Shown here: piece by piece, positions 1 through 5,769 of the stretch
Numbering within the stretch: position 1 is the stretch's first letter
How the letters are laid out: each line of letters opens with the position of its first letter
Assembly (NCBI GenBank): GCA_035352555.1
Contig: DAOPXW010000080.1
Span: 1-7,316 of the forward strand
Direction: 5' to 3'
DNA length: 7,316 nt
DNA from: UBA2922 sp035352555
Lineage (GTDB): Bacteria > Bacillota > Clostridia > Oscillospirales > Oscillospiraceae
Program-made: the position numbers and the translations under genes
The notes under the pieces: generated by a model
Told to the model about the DNA's origin: nothing
The model's database searches: none
Seen by the model: the letters and a program-made list of their open reading frames with translations, nothing else

Positions 1-6
1 TATGGT

Positions 7-261
7 TCAGTCCCGCTTTTCATAGTCCGCGCACAGCGCCAGCTTCTCCTCCCGGGTCAGCCGCTTGATGTGCCACTCCCGGCTCATGGCCGCCTCCCTG
101 GTGTCGTGAGCCTCGCTGTAGACCAGCGCCACCGGGCCGTGGGCGCGGGTGTACTTCCCGCCCCGGCCCGCCTGATGGGCCGCCACGCGCTTTTCAAGGT
201 CGTTGGTCCAGCCGGTATACAGCGTGCCGTCGCCGCAGCGCAGGATGTAGGTGTAATTCAT
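7..261 (-). CDS. GIY-YIG domain protein, UPF0213 (YhbQ/YazA-like) family
   Basis: This 84-residue protein is almost entirely a GIY-YIG nuclease-fold domain of the small stand-alone UPF0213 type. The first strand reads YTYILRC (residues 3-9). The YIG half is LYTGWTN (14-20), followed by the helix DLEKRVAAH with the expected arginine R25 and the family-typical GKYTRAHGPVALVYSE stretch (35-50). The segment TREAAMSREWHIKRLTREEK supplies the downstream glutamates (E56, E62), one of which should be the metal ligand. Members are proposed to bind or nick DNA, but the cellular role is not established. I chose the ATG at 261 because GGAGG lies 5 nt upstream (on this strand) and family homology begins there. 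An in-frame ATG at 315 would add 18 unrelated residues and run through the rpsT terminator. No promoter of its own is visible; expression is probably read-through from rpsT. Confidence 0.9.
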   Translation of the reverse strand: MNYTYILRCGDGTLYTGWTNDLEKRVAAHQAGRGGKYTRAHGPVALVYSEAHDTREAAMSREWHIKRLTREEKLALCADYEKRD

Positions 262-278
262 AGCCGCCTCCGGATAGC

Positions 279-306
279 AAAAACCGGAACGCAGCGCGCC
301 CCGGTT
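279..306 (-). terminator. Intrinsic terminator of rpsT
   Basis: Read on the minus strand, AACCGG, two G's and CGC pair across a GCT loop with GCG, two T's and CCGGTT. This gives an 11-bp stem with two G-U wobbles, followed by a short T-run. It begins 12 bases past the rpsT stop and ends just before the ribosome binding site of the GIY-YIG gene. The T-run is short, so it is likely leaky and would leave the downstream gene weakly expressed. Confidence 0.65.
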
Positions 307-318
307 GTTACACATCGA

Positions 319-582
319 TTAAGCCATTTCGTTGATCTTCTGGGTCATCGCGGACTTTTTGTGCGCCGCGTTGTTCTTGTGGATCAGACCCTTGGTAGCT
401 GCGTGATCAACGGACTTGACTGCAACCTTATAGGTCTCGACGGCTGCATCTTTATTGCCCTCGGCCACCGCAGCGTCAAACTTCTTCATCGTCGTCTTCA
501 GCGCCGTCTTGTCGGCGCGGTTCTTCGCCTTGAGTTCCTTGGACTTCTCGTCTCTCTTCATAGCGGACTTAATGTTGGGCAT
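319..582 (-). CDS. rpsT: 30S ribosomal protein S20
   Basis: The 87-residue, very basic product has the same length as typical bacterial S20. It carries the family hallmarks: MPNIKSAMKR at the N-terminus, NRADKTALKTTMKKF in the first long helix, and GLIHKNNAAHKKSAM near the C-terminus. S20 is an early-binding protein of the 30S subunit made of long helices that contact 16S rRNA. The ATG at 582 is preceded on its own strand by an extended Shine-Dalgarno stretch AGGAGGAGGTGG (complement of 593-604), ending 10 nt before the start. The gene has its own promoter (651-679) with a leader of roughly 60 nt and its own terminator (279-306). It is divergent from gpr, the same pairing seen in Bacillus. 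S20 synthesis is autoregulated in some bacteria; nothing here shows that directly. Confidence 0.98.
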   Translation of the reverse strand: MPNIKSAMKRDEKSKELKAKNRADKTALKTTMKKFDAAVAEGNKDAAVETYKVAVKSVDHAATKGLIHKNNAAHKKSAMTQKINEMA

Positions 583-650
583 GCTTCAATCGCCACCTCC
601 TCCTATAATATTGAGCCGTAAGCTGTTCAGCCACAGGCCCGCAGAATGAG

Positions 651-679
651 ATTGTACCATCTGAAACCACAAAAATCAA
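651..679 (-). promoter_or_regulatory. SigA-type promoter of rpsT (extended -10)
   Basis: On the minus strand a -35 box TTGATT (complement of 674-679) and a -10 box TACAAT (complement of 651-656) are separated by exactly 17 bp. TG stands one base before the -10 box, which makes it an extended -10 promoter. The predicted start near position 644 gives a leader of about 60 nt to the rpsT ATG. Confidence 0.75.
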
Positions 680-716
680 GGCTTTTTTTACGGAAAAGCA
701 GGGTTTTTTCCGCCAC

Positions 717-747
717 GGTATAGAATTGTGCTCCGCGCGGAATGCTA
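717..747 (+). promoter_or_regulatory. Possible forespore (SigG/SigF-like) promoter of gpr
   Basis: GGTATA (717-722) and AATGCTA (741-747) are 18 bp apart, 28 bp before the gpr ATG. This resembles the SigG arrangement (an ATA-ending -35 and a CATACTA-like -10), and gpr is forespore-expressed in Bacillus. The match is imperfect, and no good SigA promoter faces this way. This is a weak call resting partly on knowledge of the gene. Confidence 0.3.
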
Positions 748-775
748 GCACCATATCTTGTGTGAGGTGCCGTTT

Positions 776-1609
776 ATGAGACCGATGCCCAGAACCGACC
801 TGGCCGCCGAGGCCAACGCGCTCTTTCAAAAATCCGCCGCCGATACCTCCGCCCTGCCCGGTGTCTCCGCCCGGGACGAGATCCTGTCCGGCTTCCCCGT
901 CACTACCGTCGAGATTTTGGACGACGCCGGCGCGGAAGCGTTATGTAAACCGAAAGGCAAATATCTTTCTCTGGAGTTGGACAACCTGCTGCACCGCCGC
1001 GAAAATGCCTTTGAAAACGCGGCGCTGGCGCTGTCCGAACTGCTGAAACGCTTTTCCCTGCCGCCGGAGGGCGACATCGTCTGCGCCTGTCTGGGCAACC
1101 CGGACATCACGCCCGACGCCGTCGGTCCTATCGCGGCGCAGAACGTCGTGGTCACGCGGCATCTGAAGCGCAGCCTGCCGCAGGACTTTGCCGCCTTCCG
1201 CAGCGTGGCCGTGGTGCGGCCCGGCGTGCTGGGCACCTGCGGCATCGAGAGCGCCGAGGCCGTCCGCGCCTTCTGCGCCGTCGTCTCCCCCGCCCTGGTC
1301 GTCGTTTTGGACGCGCTGGCGGCGGCGGACTTCGCCCGGCTGGGCCGCACGGTGCAGCTCACGGACACTGGTATCGCGCCCGGCTCGGGCGTGGGCAACG
1401 ACCGCGCCGCCCTGAATGCCGGGACGCTGGGCGTGCCGGTGCTGGCCGTCGGCGTGCCCACCGTGGTGGACGCCGGCGAGGGCCTGTTCGTCACGCCGCG
1501 CACCGTGGACGATCTGGTGCGCCGCACCGGCAAGCTCATCGGCTACGCGGTAAACCTTGCGCTGCACAACGGCCTCACCTGCGGCGACGTGGATCTGCTG
1601 TTGGAGTGA
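776..1609 (+). CDS. gpr: GPR, germination protease for small acid-soluble spore proteins (compact form)
   Basis: GPR degrades the small acid-soluble proteins that coat spore DNA, releasing amino acids at germination. It is made as a zymogen in the forespore and self-processes. This 277-residue protein keeps the core motifs: PRTDLAAEA (5-13, the self-cleavage region, which resembles the sites it cuts in its substrates), CLGNPDITPDAVGP (105-118), VTRHL (126-130), PGVLGTCGIES (149-159), LDALAAADF (178-186), TDTGIAPGSGVGN (196-208) and GVPVLAVGVPTVVDA (219-233). D114 and D179 appear to match the two essential aspartates of the Bacillus enzyme. The protein is roughly 90 residues shorter than Bacillus GPR because VVDA runs almost directly into the C-terminal VTPRTVDDL helix. 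The ATG at 776 has GAGGTG 6 nt upstream; the in-frame TTG at 758 has nothing comparable. It diverges from rpsT. No terminator is visible before the parS region. Confidence 0.95.
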   Translation: MRPMPRTDLAAEANALFQKSAADTSALPGVSARDEILSGFPVTTVEILDDAGAEALCKPKGKYLSLELDNLLHRRENAFENAALALSELLKRFSLPPEGDIVCACLGNPDITPDAVGPIAAQNVVVTRHLKRSLPQDFAAFRSVAVVRPGVLGTCGIESAEAVRAFCAVVSPALVVVLDALAAADFARLGRTVQLTDTGIAPGSGVGNDRAALNAGTLGVPVLAVGVPTVVDAGEGLFVTPRTVDDLVRRTGKLIGYAVNLALHNGLTCGDVDLLLE

Positions 1610-1619
1610 GGTCTCGACA

Positions 1620-1635
1620 GGTTTCACGTGAAACA
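1620..1635. promoter_or_regulatory. parS: parS centromere site 1 (one mismatch)
   Basis: GGTTTCACGTGAAACA matches the 16-bp Bacillus-type parS palindrome at 15 of 16 positions; only the first base differs. It starts 11 bp after the gpr stop and is 35 bp, centre to centre, from the second site. ParB loads here and spreads or slides as a CTP-dependent clamp. Confidence 0.9.
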
Positions 1636-1654
1636 TTCACAAATCGCCGGAAAA

Positions 1655-1670
1655 TGTTTCACGTGAAACA
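1655..1670. promoter_or_regulatory. parS: parS centromere site 2 (perfect)
   Basis: TGTTTCACGTGAAACA is a perfect 16-bp palindrome identical to the consensus chromosomal parS. Its last base directly precedes the -35 box of the parA promoter (1671-1676), so ParB bound here should affect RNA polymerase access. Having parS immediately upstream of parAB is typical of origin-proximal partition loci. Confidence 0.97.
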
Positions 1671-1699
1671 TTGAAAACCAAAGCCGCAGCTGTTATAAT
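1671..1699 (+). promoter_or_regulatory. SigA-type promoter of the parA-parB-serS-folA unit
   Basis: TTGAAA (1671-1676) and a perfect TATAAT (1694-1699) are exactly 17 bp apart. Transcription should start near 1706, about 22 bp before the parA ATG. The -35 box abuts parS site 2, which suggests autoregulation by ParB. Confidence 0.85.
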
Positions 1700-1727
1700 A
1701 GGGCCATCTCAACCGAGGAGTGATGAC

Positions 1728-2519
1728 ATGGCCAGAACCATCGCCATCGCCAACCAGAAGGGCGGCGTGGGCAAGACCACGACCTGCGTGAACCTCTGTG
1801 CGGCGCTGGCTTTCAAAAAACGCAGGGTCCTGCTGGTGGACTGCGACCCGCAGGGCAACAGCACCTCCGGCATGGGCGTGGACAAGGCCCGCAGCCCCAA
1901 CCTCTACAATGTGCTGGTGGACGGCGAGGCCGCGGAGGCCTGCGTGGTCTCCACCAAGTACGGCGACGTGATTCCGACCAACAAGAACATGTCCGGCGCC
2001 TCCGTGGAGCTGGTGGACGCCGAGGGCCGGGAATATGTGCTGAAAAGGGCGCTGGAGCCGCTGCAGGCCCGCTACGACTACATATTGATCGACTGCCCGC
2101 CCTCGCTGGAGCTGCTGACCATTGACGCGCTGACGGCGGCGGACAGCGTGGTGATCCCCATGCAGTGCGAATACTACGCGCTGGAGGGCATCGCCGACCT
2201 GGTGACCACCATCAAAATGTGCAACAGGCGCCTGAACCCGGGCCTGGATGTGGAGGGAATCGTGCTGACCATGTACGATTCCCGCACCAACCTGACCCAG
2301 CAGGTGGCCTGGGAGCTGAAGAAATACTTCGGCGACAAGCTGTATAAGACCGTGATCCCGCGCAGCGTCCGGCTGTCCGAGGCGCCCAGTCACGGCGTGC
2401 CCGGCGTGTTTTACGACCGCTGGAACAAGGCCAGCAACGGCTATCTCAAGCTGGCGGACGAATTTGAACAGCGGGACAGAGCGCTGCGCAAGGCGGCGAA
2501 GGAGGAGAGCGATGGCTAA
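1728..2519 (+). CDS. parA: Chromosome-partition ATPase ParA (Soj)
   Basis: ParA binds DNA nonspecifically as an ATP dimer and is released when ParB stimulates ATP hydrolysis. This drives origin segregation and, in Bacillus, also modulates DnaA. The 263-residue protein has the deviant Walker A box KGGVGKTT (11-18, signature lysine K11), Walker A' LLVDCDPQGN (35-44), Walker B ILIDCPPS (119-126), and the ParA-typical YDSRTNL (183-189) and PRSVRLSEAPSHG (211-223). There is no N-terminal helix-turn-helix extension, so it is the short chromosomal type rather than a plasmid P1-type ParA. The ATG at 1728 follows GAGGAG with 7-nt spacing. An in-frame TTG at 1671 is part of the -35 box and is not a start. 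The final glycine and stop overlap the parB start by 8 bp, indicating translational coupling. The C-terminal GVPGVFYDRWNKASNGYLKL is a little unlike the usual GKPI-type segment. Confidence 0.96.
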   Translation: MARTIAIANQKGGVGKTTTCVNLCAALAFKKRRVLLVDCDPQGNSTSGMGVDKARSPNLYNVLVDGEAAEACVVSTKYGDVIPTNKNMSGASVELVDAEGREYVLKRALEPLQARYDYILIDCPPSLELLTIDALTAADSVVIPMQCEYYALEGIADLVTTIKMCNRRLNPGLDVEGIVLTMYDSRTNLTQQVAWELKKYFGDKLYKTVIPRSVRLSEAPSHGVPGVFYDRWNKASNGYLKLADEFEQRDRALRKAAKEESDG

Positions 2520-3411
2520 TCAGAAAAAAGGCCTGGGTACCGGCCTGGGCGCCCTGCTGGGCGAGGATACCGTGCCGGAAAAGACCTCCGGCGGCGCGGT
2601 GCTGCTGCCGCTGAGCAAGGTGGAGCCGCGGCAGGACCAGCCAAGAACGCAGTTCGATGAGGACGCCCTGCAGGAGCTGGCGGACTCCATCGCCCTGTAC
2701 GGCGTAATCCAGCCGATCACGGTGCGGCGCCTGGACAGCGGCTACTACCAGATCATCGCCGGCGAGCGCCGCTGGCGCGCGGCCAGGCTGGCCGGGCTCA
2801 GCGAGGTGCCGGTGCGCATCATCGACGCCGACGACCGGCGCGCGGCGGAATTGGCGCTGGTGGAAAACCTGCAGCGCGAGGACCTGAACCCGCTGGAGGA
2901 GGCCACCGGCTACCGGGCCCTGATCGAGGAATTCGGCCTGACCCAGGACGAGGCCGCCCGGAGCGTGGGGAAGTCCCGCTCGGCGGTGACCAACGCCCTG
3001 CGGCTGCTGGCGCTGACGCCCAAGGTGCTGAGCATGGTGCAGGACGGACGCATCTCCGCCGGGCACGCCCGGGCGCTGCTGCAGATCACCAACGAGAAGA
3101 CGCAGGCCGAGGCGGCGGACGAGGTGTGCGCCCGAGGCCTGTCGGTGCGGCGCACCGAGCAGCTGGCGGCGCGGCTGTCCCGGATGCCCAAGCTGCCGCC
3201 CAAAGAGGAGACGCAGGCGGCGGTGGACTACGCCGCGGATGAGAGCCTGAGCCTGACCAAGGTGCTGGCGCGCAAGTGCAAGCTGGTGGAGGGCAAGCGT
3301 ACCGGCAGAATCGAGATCGAGTTCTACAGCGCCAACGACAGGGAAGTCCTGCTGGACAACCTCTACCGCATGGGCAACAGCTGGCAGGACAGCTCCAAGC
3401 AGCACCGATAA
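2512..3411 (+). CDS. parB: Chromosome-partition protein ParB (Spo0J)
   Basis: ParB is the parS-binding CTPase that forms a sliding clamp around origin DNA, activates ParA hydrolysis and recruits SMC. The 299 residues show all expected parts. The N-terminal ParA-contacting motif is KGLGTGLGALLG (6-17). The CTP-binding domain includes IIAGERRWRAARLAG (81-95) and ENLQREDLNPLEEA (118-131). A helix-turn-helix lies at about 143-167 (LTQDEAARSVGKSRSAVTNA). A basic linker leads to a C-terminal dimerisation domain GRIEIEFYSANDREVLLDNL (265-284). The ATG at 2512 lies inside the parA stop region and is preceded by AAGGAGGAG ending 4 nt upstream. Homology starts exactly there, so longer in-frame starts upstream are unlikely. 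The two parS sites at 1620-1670 are its evident targets. A 47-bp gap separates it from serS. Confidence 0.96.
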   Translation: MANQKKGLGTGLGALLGEDTVPEKTSGGAVLLPLSKVEPRQDQPRTQFDEDALQELADSIALYGVIQPITVRRLDSGYYQIIAGERRWRAARLAGLSEVPVRIIDADDRRAAELALVENLQREDLNPLEEATGYRALIEEFGLTQDEAARSVGKSRSAVTNALRLLALTPKVLSMVQDGRISAGHARALLQITNEKTQAEAADEVCARGLSVRRTEQLAARLSRMPKLPPKEETQAAVDYAADESLSLTKVLARKCKLVEGKRTGRIEIEFYSANDREVLLDNLYRMGNSWQDSSKQHR

Positions 3412-3458
3412 CTTTGCGACATACATATGTGCCATAAATATAACAAGGAGTAATATTA

Positions 3459-4763
3459 ATGCTGGATATAAAATTTGTCCGGGAGAATCCCGAGGCTGTA
3501 AAAGAGAACATCCGGAAGAAATTCCAGGACGCCAAGCTGCCGCTGGTGGACGAGGTGGTGGAGCTGGACAGGCGGAACCGCGCCGCCATCACCGAGGCGA
3601 GCGACCTGCGCGCGGCGCGCAACACGCTGTCCAAGCAGGTGGGGATGCTGATGGGACAGGCCAAAAAGGACCCGTCCAGGCTGGCGGAGGCGGAGGCCGC
3701 GAAGGCCCGGGTCAAGGCCAACGCCGACCGGCTGGAGGAGCTGGAGAAGCTGGAGGAGGAGCTGGGCGAGAAGATCCTGAAGGACATGATGGTGATTCCC
3801 CAGATGATCGATCCCAGCGTCCCCATCGGGCCGGACGACACCCACAATGTGGAGCTGCAGCGCTTCGGCGAGCCGAAGGTCCCCGCTTTTGACATCCCGT
3901 ACCATACGGAGATCATGGAGAGCCTCAACGGCATCGACATGGACGCGGCGGGCCGGGTGGCCGGCAACGGCTTCTACTATCTGCTGGGCGACATCGCCCG
4001 GCTGCACGAGGCCGTCATCGCCTACGCCCGGGATTTTATGATCGGAAAAGGCTTTACTTACTGCATCCCGCCCTTTATGATCCGCTCCAACGTGGTCACC
4101 GGCGTCATGAGCTTCGCCGAGATGGACGCCATGATGTACAAGATCGAAGGGGAGGACCTGTATCTCATCGGCACCAGCGAGCATTCCATGATCGGCCGGT
4201 TCATCGACCAGATCATCCCGGAAGGGGAGCTGCCCAAGACCCTCACCAGCTATTCCCCCTGCTTCCGCAAGGAGAAGGGCGCCCACGGCATCGAGGAGCG
4301 CGGCGTCTACCGCATCCACCAGTTTGAAAAACAGGAAATGATCGTGGTGTGCCGCCCCGAGGACAGCATGGACTGGTACGAAAAAATGTGGAGGATGAGC
4401 GTGGAGCTGTTCCGCAGCATGGAAATCCCCGTGCGGCAGCTGGAATGCTGCTCCGGCGATCTGGCCGACCTGAAGGTCAAATCCTGCGATATCGAGGCCT
4501 GGAGCCCCCGCCAGCAGAAGTATTTCGAGGTCTGCTCCTGCTCCAATCTGGGCGACGCCCAGGCGAGAAGGCTGAAAATGCGCGTGAAGGGCGAGGATGG
4601 GAAAATGTACCTGCCCCACACCCTCAACAACACCGTCGTCGCGCCGCCAAGGATGCTCATCGCCCTGCTGGAGAATCACCTGCGGGCCGACGGCAGCGTG
4701 AACGTGCCCGAGGTGCTGCGGCCCTACATGGGCGGCAAGGCCGAGCTGGCGCCGGAAAAATAA
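3459..4763 (+). CDS. serS: Seryl-tRNA synthetase (divergent motif variant)
   Basis: This enzyme charges tRNA-Ser with serine in the cytoplasm. The 434-residue protein has the SerRS layout: an N-terminal coiled-coil tRNA-binding arm (about 1-110; MLDIKFVRENPEAVK, then a long Lys/Glu/Leu-rich helix pair) and a class II catalytic domain. The serine-binding TxE loop is present as GTSE (238-241). Motif 2 spans about 266-298 with R270 and ends in RIHQFEKQEM. The segment LECCSGDLADLKVKSCDIEAW (328-348) and FEVCSCSNLGDAQARR (356-371) matches the family. Motif 3 is NNTVVAPPRMLIALLE (390-405) with its arginine at 398. Several of these differ from the usual bacterial forms (TAEVPL; NGSGLAVGR), which points to a separate clade. 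AAGGAG lies 8 nt before the ATG. The short 47-bp leader leaves no room for a T-box, so expression probably depends on the parAB promoter. Confidence 0.93.
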   Translation: MLDIKFVRENPEAVKENIRKKFQDAKLPLVDEVVELDRRNRAAITEASDLRAARNTLSKQVGMLMGQAKKDPSRLAEAEAAKARVKANADRLEELEKLEEELGEKILKDMMVIPQMIDPSVPIGPDDTHNVELQRFGEPKVPAFDIPYHTEIMESLNGIDMDAAGRVAGNGFYYLLGDIARLHEAVIAYARDFMIGKGFTYCIPPFMIRSNVVTGVMSFAEMDAMMYKIEGEDLYLIGTSEHSMIGRFIDQIIPEGELPKTLTSYSPCFRKEKGAHGIEERGVYRIHQFEKQEMIVVCRPEDSMDWYEKMWRMSVELFRSMEIPVRQLECCSGDLADLKVKSCDIEAWSPRQQKYFEVCSCSNLGDAQARRLKMRVKGEDGKMYLPHTLNNTVVAPPRMLIALLENHLRADGSVNVPEVLRPYMGGKAELAPEK

Positions 4764-4769
4764 GGCAAT

Positions 4770-4797
4770 CCGCGCCCCCCGGGGCGGGAAAGCGCGG
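4770..4797 (+). other. GC-rich hairpin between serS and folA
   Basis: CCGCGC (4770-4775) and GCGCGG (4792-4797) can pair, enclosing a C-run and G-run that could alternatively form their own hairpin (4773-4777 with 4782-4786). No T-run follows, so it is not a terminator. It could protect an mRNA end or moderate folA translation, since AGGAG starts at 4801. Confidence 0.4.
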
Positions 4798-4810
4798 AAC
4801 AGGAGAGAGG

Positions 4811-5299
4811 ATGATTTCTATGGACGCCATCGTGGCGGTCTATTCCGACTGGGGCATCGGGGCCAGGGGCACCCAGCCCGTGGTGCTGAAGGCCGATCGG
4901 CTGCGCTTTCGCAGCGAGACCGACGGCGCCGCCGTGATCGTCGGGCGAAAGACCCTGGAGGATTTTCCCGGCGGGCGGCCGCTGAAAAACCGGCACAATA
5001 TCGTGGTCACGCGGCAAAACGTGACCATCCCGGGCACTCAGGCGGCCCACAGCGTGGACGAGGCGCTGGCCCTGGCCAGGCCCTATCCCCGGTGCTTCGT
5101 CATCGGCGGGGCCAGCGTGTTTCTGGACTTTTTCCCCCACATAGACCGGGTTTTGGTGACAAAAATTGATCTTGCGCCCCACTCTGACAGCTTTTTCCCC
5201 GACCTCGACCGGGAACCCGGCTGGGCGGAGACCGAGGCGGGGGAGTGGCGGGAGGAGGACGGGCTCCGATACCGCTTCTGTGAGTACCGGCGGAAATGA
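4811..5299 (+). CDS. folA: Dihydrofolate reductase
   Basis: DHFR reduces dihydrofolate to tetrahydrofolate with NADPH. The 162-residue product has the family fold signature in order: MDAIVAVYSDWGIG (4-17), the helix with catalytic acid D29 (KADRLRFRSET), VIVGRKT (42-48, cofactor binding), GRPLKNRHNIVVTR (55-68, with R61 in the place of the folate-binding arginine) and VIGGASVF (97-104), followed by VTKID (116-120) and FFPDLD. The usual Pro-Trp after the G-rich loop is Pro-Val here (P23-V24), and the position equivalent to E. coli Tyr100 is F104, as in S. aureus DHFR. The start could be the ATG at 4811 (AGGAG 5 nt upstream) or at 4820 (GAGG 9 nt upstream). The sequence does not decide, and homology begins near 4820. 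It is the last gene of the par-serS unit; no thyA is adjacent. Confidence 0.9.
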   Translation: MISMDAIVAVYSDWGIGARGTQPVVLKADRLRFRSETDGAAVIVGRKTLEDFPGGRPLKNRHNIVVTRQNVTIPGTQAAHSVDEALALARPYPRCFVIGGASVFLDFFPHIDRVLVTKIDLAPHSDSFFPDLDREPGWAETEAGEWREEDGLRYRFCEYRRK

Positions 5300-5304
5300 A
5301 AGAT

Positions 5305-5345
5305 AAAAACCGGGACGGCGCGCCCAGCGCCCGCCCCGGTTTTTT
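5305..5345 (+). terminator. Intrinsic terminator of the parA-parB-serS-folA unit
   Basis: AAAAACCGGG (5305-5314) pairs with CCCGGTTTTT (5335-5344), and the interior GGCGC/GCGCC (5317-5321 with 5327-5331) extends the stem. The arm ends in six T's (5340-5345). It starts 5 bp after the folA stop. The A-rich left arm means it could also work from the other strand, but no gene reads leftward into it. Confidence 0.9.
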
Positions 5346-5347
5346 CC

Positions 5348-5379
5348 GAGACTGTCAAAAAAGCATTTTTGACAGTCTC
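5348..5379. repeat. Perfect 14-bp inverted repeat with 4-nt loop
   Basis: GAGACTGTCAAAAA (5348-5361) is followed by the loop AGCA and its exact reverse complement TTTTTGACAGTCTC (5366-5379). It sits 2 bp beyond the T-run of the folA terminator. The A/T tracts are at the loop end rather than after the stem, so it is not a standard terminator. It resembles short dispersed palindromes seen between clostridial genes, though that resemblance is from memory only. Confidence 0.75.
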
Positions 5380-5600
5380 AAAACGCCGAATTTTTTACAA
5401 AATTATATCTTTGCAAAAAATGTCGCTCCGCTCCCCGAACCCTTGCTGCGCAAGGCTTCGACGGCTATTTATCTGAATTGAGGCGGGGCCGTGCCCCCCT
5501 CACACTCCCCCCGCAAAGCACTGTGCATTTCCTTTTTTCGGGAGTTCTTTGACAAGCTGAAACCGGGGCGGAGGCGCGCGCAAGGGCGATCCGGGAGGCA
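5380..5600. other. Gene-free stretch with small hairpins and a repeat copy
   Basis: I see no convincing gene here: the open frames on both strands are short, lack ribosome binding sites and cross the terminator or repeats. The stretch begins AT-rich (to about 5420) and then turns GC-rich. It holds a small palindrome CCTTGC-TGC-GCAAGG (5441-5455), a stronger hairpin GAGG-C-GGGGC-CGT-GCCCC-CCTC (5480-5501, one bulged C), and the first copy of a repeat that recurs after the 5770-6177 gene. TTTGACA at 5548-5554 is an inverted partner of TGTCAAA inside the 5348 hairpin. The whole may be a degenerate dispersed element; no transposase is visible. Confidence 0.5.
5495..5529. repeat. Imperfect repeat, copy 1
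   Basis: CCCCCTCACAC, a C-run and GCAAA, then ACTGTGCATT, match 6178-6212 at roughly four fifths of positions by eye, allowing short gaps. The two copies lie upstream of the two accessory genes (5770-6177 and the VWA gene). Confidence 0.55.
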
Positions 5601-5760
5601 AAGAGAGGAAAAATTTGCACATTATGGTGAAAGTATACAAATTTGTGTCTAAAAATTTGACAATTGCGACGGATCAAATTTGAAGATGAAACTACAAAAT
5701 GTAACCGGTTTTGTAACCCTCAAATGCTATACTTGCAACAACGAATGCGAGATAGGAGCG
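5601..5760 (+). promoter_or_regulatory. AT-rich control region with repeated motifs and an extended -10 promoter
   Basis: This AT-rich island in GC-rich DNA carries four AAATTTG motifs (5611, 5639, 5653, 5676). Two of them are the full palindrome CAAATTTG (5638-5645, 5675-5682). TGTAACC occurs twice, 12 bp apart (5700, 5712). TGCTATACT (5725-5733) is a good extended -10 box without a clear -35, and would start RNA near 5740, just before AGGAG (5754-5758) and the ATG at 5770. The repeated motifs look like regulator binding sites; which regulator is unknown. Confidence 0.45.
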
Positions 5761-5769
5761 TACTATACG

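Noticed and set aside
941..2393. Long minus-strand frames opposite gpr and parA
   Set aside because: They overlap recognised genes entirely and their products match no family.
2446..3435. 329-codon open frame on the minus strand opposite parB
   Set aside because: Antisense shadow of parB, with composition typical of reverse-read GC-rich codons.
3412..3458. T-box riboswitch or separate promoter before serS
   Set aside because: The 47-bp gap is far too short for a T-box, and the possible boxes TTGCGA and TATAAC are weak with 19-bp spacing.
3456..4679. 407-codon open frame on the minus strand opposite serS
   Set aside because: It is the antisense shadow of a clearly conserved GC-rich gene; the His/Gln/Ala-rich product has no recognisable family and no ribosome binding site.
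4764..4810. Terminator between serS and folA
   Set aside because: The hairpin at 4770-4797 is not followed by a T-run.
5296..5481. Plus-strand frame of 61 codons after folA
   Set aside because: It crosses the folA terminator and the perfect hairpin, and has no ribosome binding site.
5657..5662. Perfect -35 hexamer TTGACA
   Set aside because: No acceptable -10 box lies 16-18 bp downstream.
5465..5677. Minus-strand frame of 70 codons in the intergenic region
   Set aside because: It spans the hairpins, repeat copy 1 and the AT-rich control region, with no recognisable motif.
5680..5769. Upstream TTG (5680) or ATG (5686) as start of the unknown gene
   Set aside because: Neither has a Shine-Dalgarno, and codons in this stretch are AT-rich and unlike the rest of the gene. 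Not fully excluded, because the segment does encode a C-x2-C-containing peptide.
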